Shown here: in pieces, positions 59,773 through 64,000 of the stretch | How positions within the stretch are numbered: the stretch's first letter is position 1 | Layout of the letters: each line of letters starts with the position of its first letter | Source of the DNA: Castellaniella daejeonensis | Lineage (GTDB): Bacteria > Pseudomonadota > Gammaproteobacteria > Burkholderiales > Burkholderiaceae_B | Direction of reading: 5' to 3' | Assembly (NCBI RefSeq): GCF_039523555.1 | Contig: NZ_BAAAFN010000006.1 | Coordinates: 62,001 to 126,000 of the forward strand | DNA length: 64,000 nucleotides | The notes under the pieces: model-generated | The model's database searches: none | Seen by the model: the letters and a program-made list of their open reading frames with translations, nothing else | What the model was told of the DNA's origin: nothing | Position numbers and translations under genes: made by a program

Positions 59773-62198
59773 CCGCAGCCACTGCACTGGCCGTTGATGA
59801 ACGGCTGGTTTCCCGCTATCTGCCCTATTCCCACCATGTCACCGACCGCATCATTGCCTGCGACAACCACGAATACCTGGCGGTCATCAAGGTAGCCGGT
59901 CGGGCACCGGACGCCTACGGCCAGACTGAACTGAAAGACTGGATCGAGGCCCTGCACAATGTGCTGCGCGGCCTGCCGATGGGTTCGCTCGGCCTGTACT
60001 CGCACATCATCCGCAGGCGTCTGACGGAATACCCCGACAGCACATTTGCACAACCTTTCGCCACCCGCTTTGATGCGGCCTACCGGGCGACGTTCGACAC
60101 CTCGGGGCTGATGGTCAATGACCTGTACCTGAGTGTGCTGATTCATCCCATCGCAGACCCCGTGCTGGGCACCTTCGCCAGCCTGGAAAAGGCGGATGCA
60201 AAACGCCTGGCTCACTGGCAGGACGAATCCATCGAACGCCTGGACAGCGCCGTGCGGGCACTGATCGCAGGACTGTACCGCTACGATCCGCAGATCCTCG
60301 GCATCGTGGATCGCCGGGGGCTGGCGTTCAGCGAAACGGCTGAATTTCTGGGATTCCTGCTGTCGGGCACTCATCGACCCGTGCCGATCAGCCGGGAACG
60401 GCTGCGCGAAACCCTGCCCCAGGCCCGTCCCATCTTTGGCCGCCACGGCGAGTTGGGCGAACTGCGCACCGTCGCCGGGTCACGCCTCTTTGGCATGATG
60501 GAATTGCGCGACTACCCGGAAGCCACCAAGCCGGGCCACCTGGACCGGCTGCTGGGCCTGCCCCATGAGTTTGTGCTGACGCAATCCTGGGGCAGTCACA
60601 CAGGAGCCGCCGCCAAGAAACTCGTCAAAAAACACCACAAGCTGCTTGTGGACTCGGGTGACGATTCGGTCAGTCAGGTCACGCAACTGGCCGATGTGAT
60701 GGACGATCTGACCTCGGCCCGCCTGGGCCTGGGGGATCACCATGCCACCCTCCTGGTGTATGGCACCTCGGCAGACAGTGTGCGTCAGGCATTGGCGCAG
60801 ACGGCCACCGCCCTGGCCGAAGACGCCGTAGGCTTTCGGCCCCTGGACCGGGCCTTGGAAGCCGGGTTCTGGGCGCAACTGCCGGGCAACTGGCATTGGC
60901 GGCCCCGGCCCGTGCCGGTGACCTCCCTGAATTTCCTGTGCTTTTCCAGCCTGCACAACCAGCTGACGGGCAAGCCTGCCGGAAACCCATGGGGGCCAGC
61001 CGTCACCATGCTGAAAACGCAGACGGGATCGCCCTTTTTCTTCAACTTCCATGCCTCCACGGAAGACCTGGACGAAACCGGCAAACGCCGCCCGGGCAAC
61101 ACCCTGATCATCGGCATGACGGGCACCGGCAAAACCGTGCTGCAAGGCATGTTGCTCACCCAGGCACAGAAATTCGGGGCTGCCTGCGTGGTCTGGGACA
61201 AAGACCAGGGCATGCAGGTACTCATCATGGCCCTGGGCGGACGGTACTTCAATATCCGCCTGGGGGAGCCGACCGGCTGGAACCCCTTTCAGATGGAACC
61301 CACCAAGGGCAATGTGGCCTTCATGGTGCGCCTGGTCATCTACCTGGCCGAACGCCAGGGCGAAGCCGTCACCACCCGGCAACGGGCTGACATCACCCAG
61401 GCGGTCCAGCAACTGACCACACTCATTGACCGACCGGCCAGAACGCTGTCCACCCTGAACACCTTGCTGCCCAACCCCTACAGTGAGGACGACACCCACA
61501 GCACCATCCACGCCCGCCTGGCCCCCTGGTGCCAGGGGGGTGAATACGGCTGGGTATTCGACAACCCCACGGACGACCTAGACCTGCAAACCGGCAGTGA
61601 CCGGCCTGCCCTCTTTGGTTTTGATCTGACGGAATTGCTGGACGATGACGAAGTGCGCGGCGCAGCCACCCTGTACCTGAAACACCGCGTCGATGCGCTG
61701 CATGATGGGCGGCGCATCATCAATCTGTACGACGAGTGCCAGCACCCGTTGAAGGACACGCATTTTCAGGAATCCATGCAGGACGCGGCCCGCACAATCC
61801 GCAAGAAAAATGGTGTGCTGGCGCTGGCGACCCAGGAACCGGGGGCCATCATCGACAACCCCGTAGGCGCATCCCTGGTGCAGCAAACGGCCACCCTGAT
61901 CCTCTTGCCCAACCCCAAGGCCCGCGCCCGCGACTACATCGAGGGCTTTGGCCTGACGGTCGCGGAATTTGAACTGCTCCAAAGCCTGGGCGAAGCCAGC
62001 CGCAAGTTTCTGGTCAAGCAAGGGGCCAGCGTCACCGTCGCCCAACTGGATTTATCGGGCTGCGACGACGAACTGCTGGTGTTCTCCGGCAGCCCCGACA
62101 TGGCAGACCTCGCAGAACAGGCCGTTGCCCAGGCCGGGCCTGATCCCGCCGCCTGGTTGCCGGTCTACCTGAACGCCATCAAGCAAACCCGTCAGTAA
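59769..62198 (+). CDS. virB4: VirB4-like conjugation ATPase
   Basis: The 809-residue protein is the largest T4SS ATPase. Its N-terminal half carries the CagE/TrbE/VirB4 domain (ERLVSRYLPYSHHVTDRIIACDN). The C-terminal half is a P-loop ATPase with Walker A GMTGTGKT and a Walker B-like IINLYDECQHPL. It powers pilus assembly and substrate transfer at the inner membrane. It overlaps virB3 by 4 nt. The length fits the family. Confidence 0.93.
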   Translation: MTAATALAVDERLVSRYLPYSHHVTDRIIACDNHEYLAVIKVAGRAPDAYGQTELKDWIEALHNVLRGLPMGSLGLYSHIIRRRLTEYPDSTFAQPFATRFDAAYRATFDTSGLMVNDLYLSVLIHPIADPVLGTFASLEKADAKRLAHWQDESIERLDSAVRALIAGLYRYDPQILGIVDRRGLAFSETAEFLGFLLSGTHRPVPISRERLRETLPQARPIFGRHGELGELRTVAGSRLFGMMELRDYPEATKPGHLDRLLGLPHEFVLTQSWGSHTGAAAKKLVKKHHKLLVDSGDDSVSQVTQLADVMDDLTSARLGLGDHHATLLVYGTSADSVRQALAQTATALAEDAVGFRPLDRALEAGFWAQLPGNWHWRPRPVPVTSLNFLCFSSLHNQLTGKPAGNPWGPAVTMLKTQTGSPFFFNFHASTEDLDETGKRRPGNTLIIGMTGTGKTVLQGMLLTQAQKFGAACVVWDKDQGMQVLIMALGGRYFNIRLGEPTGWNPFQMEPTKGNVAFMVRLVIYLAERQGEAVTTRQRADITQAVQQLTTLIDRPARTLSTLNTLLPNPYSEDDTHSTIHARLAPWCQGGEYGWVFDNPTDDLDLQTGSDRPALFGFDLTELLDDDEVRGAATLYLKHRVDALHDGRRIINLYDECQHPLKDTHFQESMQDAARTIRKKNGVLALATQEPGAIIDNPVGASLVQQTATLILLPNPKARARDYIEGFGLTVAEFELLQSLGEASRKFLVKQGASVTVAQLDLSGCDDELLVFSGSPDMADLAEQAVAQAGPDPAAWLPVYLNAIKQTRQ

Positions 62199-62245
62199 AT
62201 CGAGCCGGTCGCACACGACCGGCCCTCTCCATAGGACACCCCATC

Positions 62246-62788
62246 ATGCAGCATGACGCAGATCGGCTGCGGGCTGAACGCGCCCGTAGCCTGGACCAGC
62301 ACCAGGCCCGGCAGGATCGGCAGGCCCACCAGGACCCCGGCTTTTACCAGCGCCTGGGCCTGGAAACACCGGCCCACGAAGTCTCAGAAGCAACCTTCAT
62401 GATTTCGATCTATTGCGAACGCTGGACCCCGGAGGATATGGAACGTGGGCGATTCAGCGAAGGCATCGCCGTCATTGAACGAGAAACCGTCGATGCGGAT
62501 GCGTTGCGGCGCATTGCCCAGGATCACGGCATGGATTCGCCCTCTGCCTCGGACCCACGGCATCAGCCGTACCTCTGGTTTTCGTCCTCAACACCGCGTG
62601 AGGACCGCGAATATTTCGAGCAAGGTGTGCATAAGTATTACAGCCTGCACATCGATAAAGCCGATGGGCACCGCCCAGAACCGGCAGATTGGCAGCGCAT
62701 CGCAGACCTGATCGGGGTGCGTTTTGACCACCCGCTACAACTGCATCCCCCGGCGCATGAACAGGAAGGCCCGGACTTATCCCTGTAA
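62246..62788 (+). CDS. Hypothetical protein between virB4 and the lipoprotein gene
   Basis: I do not recognise this protein. The 180 residues begin MQHDADRLRAERARSLDQHQARQD, a charged helical segment, then a mixed region with FMISIYCERWTPEDMERG and PYLWFSSSTPREDREYF. It has no signal peptide or membrane helix, so it is predicted cytoplasmic. AGGA lies upstream of the ATG. Being inside the transfer operon suggests a regulatory or accessory role, but none is demonstrated. Confidence 0.65.
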   Translation: MQHDADRLRAERARSLDQHQARQDRQAHQDPGFYQRLGLETPAHEVSEATFMISIYCERWTPEDMERGRFSEGIAVIERETVDADALRRIAQDHGMDSPSASDPRHQPYLWFSSSTPREDREYFEQGVHKYYSLHIDKADGHRPEPADWQRIADLIGVRFDHPLQLHPPAHEQEGPDLSL

Positions 62789-62920
62789 ATCGCCCTTCCG
62801 GCAGACGGAGGCCTGGGCCACAGCCTGCGTACATCCTGAAACGATCAGGACGCGCAGACTGGCTTACAAAAACCTGGGCCACACCCGACTCCGATCAACC
62901 CTACCGATGAAGGACACCCC

Positions 62921-63298
62921 ATGAACCGACGCTACTTCCTTGCCGCCTCTGGTGCTTCCCTGCTGACACTGCTGGCCGGATGCAAGACGGACCAGGATGG
63001 GGCGAAGTTTTTGGGGTATTGGAAAGCGGACAGCAAGTATGACCCTGACGCCATTCACATCGAACGCAATGGCGATAGTTTCCTGTTCACGCTGGTGACG
63101 AAAGACCCGTTTGGCGGTGGCTATCAGATCCACAAACTGCCCGCCAAACTGGACACCTCGGCCAATATCCTGATCGTGGGCGACAAACAGATTGCCTATG
63201 ACGCAAAAGCCGATGTCATCGTCTCAAACCAGATGAAGGCCCGTCACGCAACAGAAGCCGAATTCCAGGCCATTGCCCAGACAGCCTCCCAGCCCTGA
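62921..63298 (+). CDS. Small lipoprotein (entry-exclusion or VirB7-like candidate)
   Basis: The 125-residue protein has a signal peptide with twin Arg (MNRRYFLAASGASLLTLLAGC) and a lipobox LLAGC with the lipidated Cys at residue 21. The mature domain of about 100 residues is mostly beta, with an FLGYWKAD start. It lies between virB4 and virB5. In related T4SS loci a lipoprotein in this place serves entry exclusion or stabilises the pilus tip. This is inference from position. Confidence 0.7.
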   Translation: MNRRYFLAASGASLLTLLAGCKTDQDGAKFLGYWKADSKYDPDAIHIERNGDSFLFTLVTKDPFGGGYQIHKLPAKLDTSANILIVGDKQIAYDAKADVIVSNQMKARHATEAEFQAIAQTASQP

Positions 63299-63344
63299 TC
63301 CCCTGCGCCTGTAGGCGCTTCCCTCTCCCCCTGGAGCATTCCCT

Positions 63345-64000
63345 ATGACACGCTGCAAGTCGTTTGCGGCGGGCATCGCCCTGTCCGCTGCTTTTGTGAA
63401 TTTCGCCCATGCCAGCGGCATTCCCACCGTGGATGCCGCCACCATCGCCCAACTACAGCAACAGCTACTGACCGCCAAAGATCAGTTGAAGAACCTGACC
63501 GACCAGTTGGCCACAGCCAAAAGCCAGCTTGCGGCCTTCACGCAATCCAGCGGTTACGGCAACGTCGTCGGTAACGCCGACATCCGCAACCAACTCCGGG
63601 CGGCCCTGCCCGCCAATGCGCAAGATCTGTTGAACCGTTCCGGTGAATCCAACCTGGATGGAGATGTGGGCCGCATCACTGATGAAGTCACAGCCCCGGT
63701 GAATTTCCAGGAAGATCGCCAGGCCCTATCCCGGCAATCGCTGAACATCGAGGCGACCGCCAAAGCCATGAGCGAACGGGCCTATGACTCCATGACCCGC
63801 CGCCTGGCAAACGTGGATGCCCTGCAAGACAAGATCAACCAGACCAGCAACCCCAAGGAAATCGCGGAACTGCAGGCCCGCATCCAGATCGAGCAAGCCA
63901 ACATCCAGGCGGAGCAAACCCGGATTCAGCTTGCCTCGCAGCAGTTGGAAGCGGAACGTCATCTGCTGCAAGCCCGATCCGAACAGGTATACAGCGGCTG
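63345..64000 (+). CDS. VirB5/TrbJ-like minor pilin (3' end outside window)
   Basis: The frame is open from ATG 63345 to the window end (218 codons seen). A signal peptide (residues 1-24, ending AHASG) is followed by long helices rich in Gln and Leu (IAQLQQQLLTAKDQLKNLTDQ), a GNVVGNADIRNQLRAALP segment and then more heptad-like helix, the layout of VirB5/TrbJ proteins at the pilus tip. It was assigned by translation of the open frame. CTGGAG precedes the ATG by 8 bases. Confidence 0.82.
   Translation, partial: MTRCKSFAAGIALSAAFVNFAHASGIPTVDAATIAQLQQQLLTAKDQLKNLTDQLATAKSQLAAFTQSSGYGNVVGNADIRNQLRAALPANAQDLLNRSGESNLDGDVGRITDEVTAPVNFQEDRQALSRQSLNIEATAKAMSERAYDSMTRRLANVDALQDKINQTSNPKEIAELQARIQIEQANIQAEQTRIQLASQQLEAERHLLQARSEQVYSG

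Overview
The window is a chromosomal segment of a high-GC betaproteobacterium. The core genes and their order (livMGF, putA, clpS-clpA, sodB, xseA, exbBD-lpxK-kdsB-adk, murJ-rpsT, argF/DUF3579/argG) point to the Alcaligenaceae (Bordetella/Achromobacter/Castellaniella relatives). This is an inference from gene content and style. There is one run of Ns (13980-14006).

Layout. (1) 1-29.3 kb is ordinary chromosome. It holds the end of a branched-chain amino-acid ABC transporter, a PpiC prolyl isomerase, and a trifunctional PutA with a clear GGTTGCACC operator pair. Next come a clpS-clpA-pqiABC series on the minus strand, a cold-shock protein, Fe-SOD, exonuclease VII, an energizer pair (exbB/exbD), LPS genes (lpxK, kdsB), adk, murJ, rpsT, argF, an alkylation-repair pair (alkB, an Ada lacking its N-terminal zinc domain) and argG. 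(2) 29.3-46.74 kb is a roughly 17.4-kb genomic island inserted in the 3' end of a tRNA-Ala(CGC) gene. It starts with a P4-type integrase and ends at a decayed copy of the tRNA end. The likely original tRNA terminator lies just beyond. GACGGTAAC repeats, candidate integrase arm sites, occur at both ends. The island carries a satellite-like replication, recombination and regulation module (Gp2/YfjJ-type protein, AlpA, YqaJ exonuclease, DUF932, a Cys-cluster protein). It then carries defence cargo: a low-GC orphan reverse transcriptase between two copies of a small glycine-zipper/Cys-pair gene (one decayed), and a large type III restriction-modification pair (mod-res). (3) 46.8-54.4 kb is chromosome again: a DUF1127 gene, an MFS transporter divergent from a MocR-type regulator across a 19-bp palindrome, an alpha/beta hydrolase, an SDR and a chemoreceptor. 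(4) 54.8-64 kb is the left part of a second mobile element. It has another P4-type integrase with its own repeated sites, an Abi_2/AbiF-family HEPN protein behind a promoter and a structured leader RNA, and then a conjugation region (RHH protein, TrbM, VirB1, VirB2, VirB3, VirB4, an unknown, a lipoprotein, VirB5) that runs off the window end.

The most interesting parts are the two candidate antiphage modules that are not simple restriction systems: the AbiF-type HEPN protein with its compact upstream RNA (56.2-57.2 kb), and the orphan RT (37.9-39.5 kb) with hairpin-containing flanks and the duplicated glycine-zipper gene around it. All family assignments come from reading motifs. No database search was possible.
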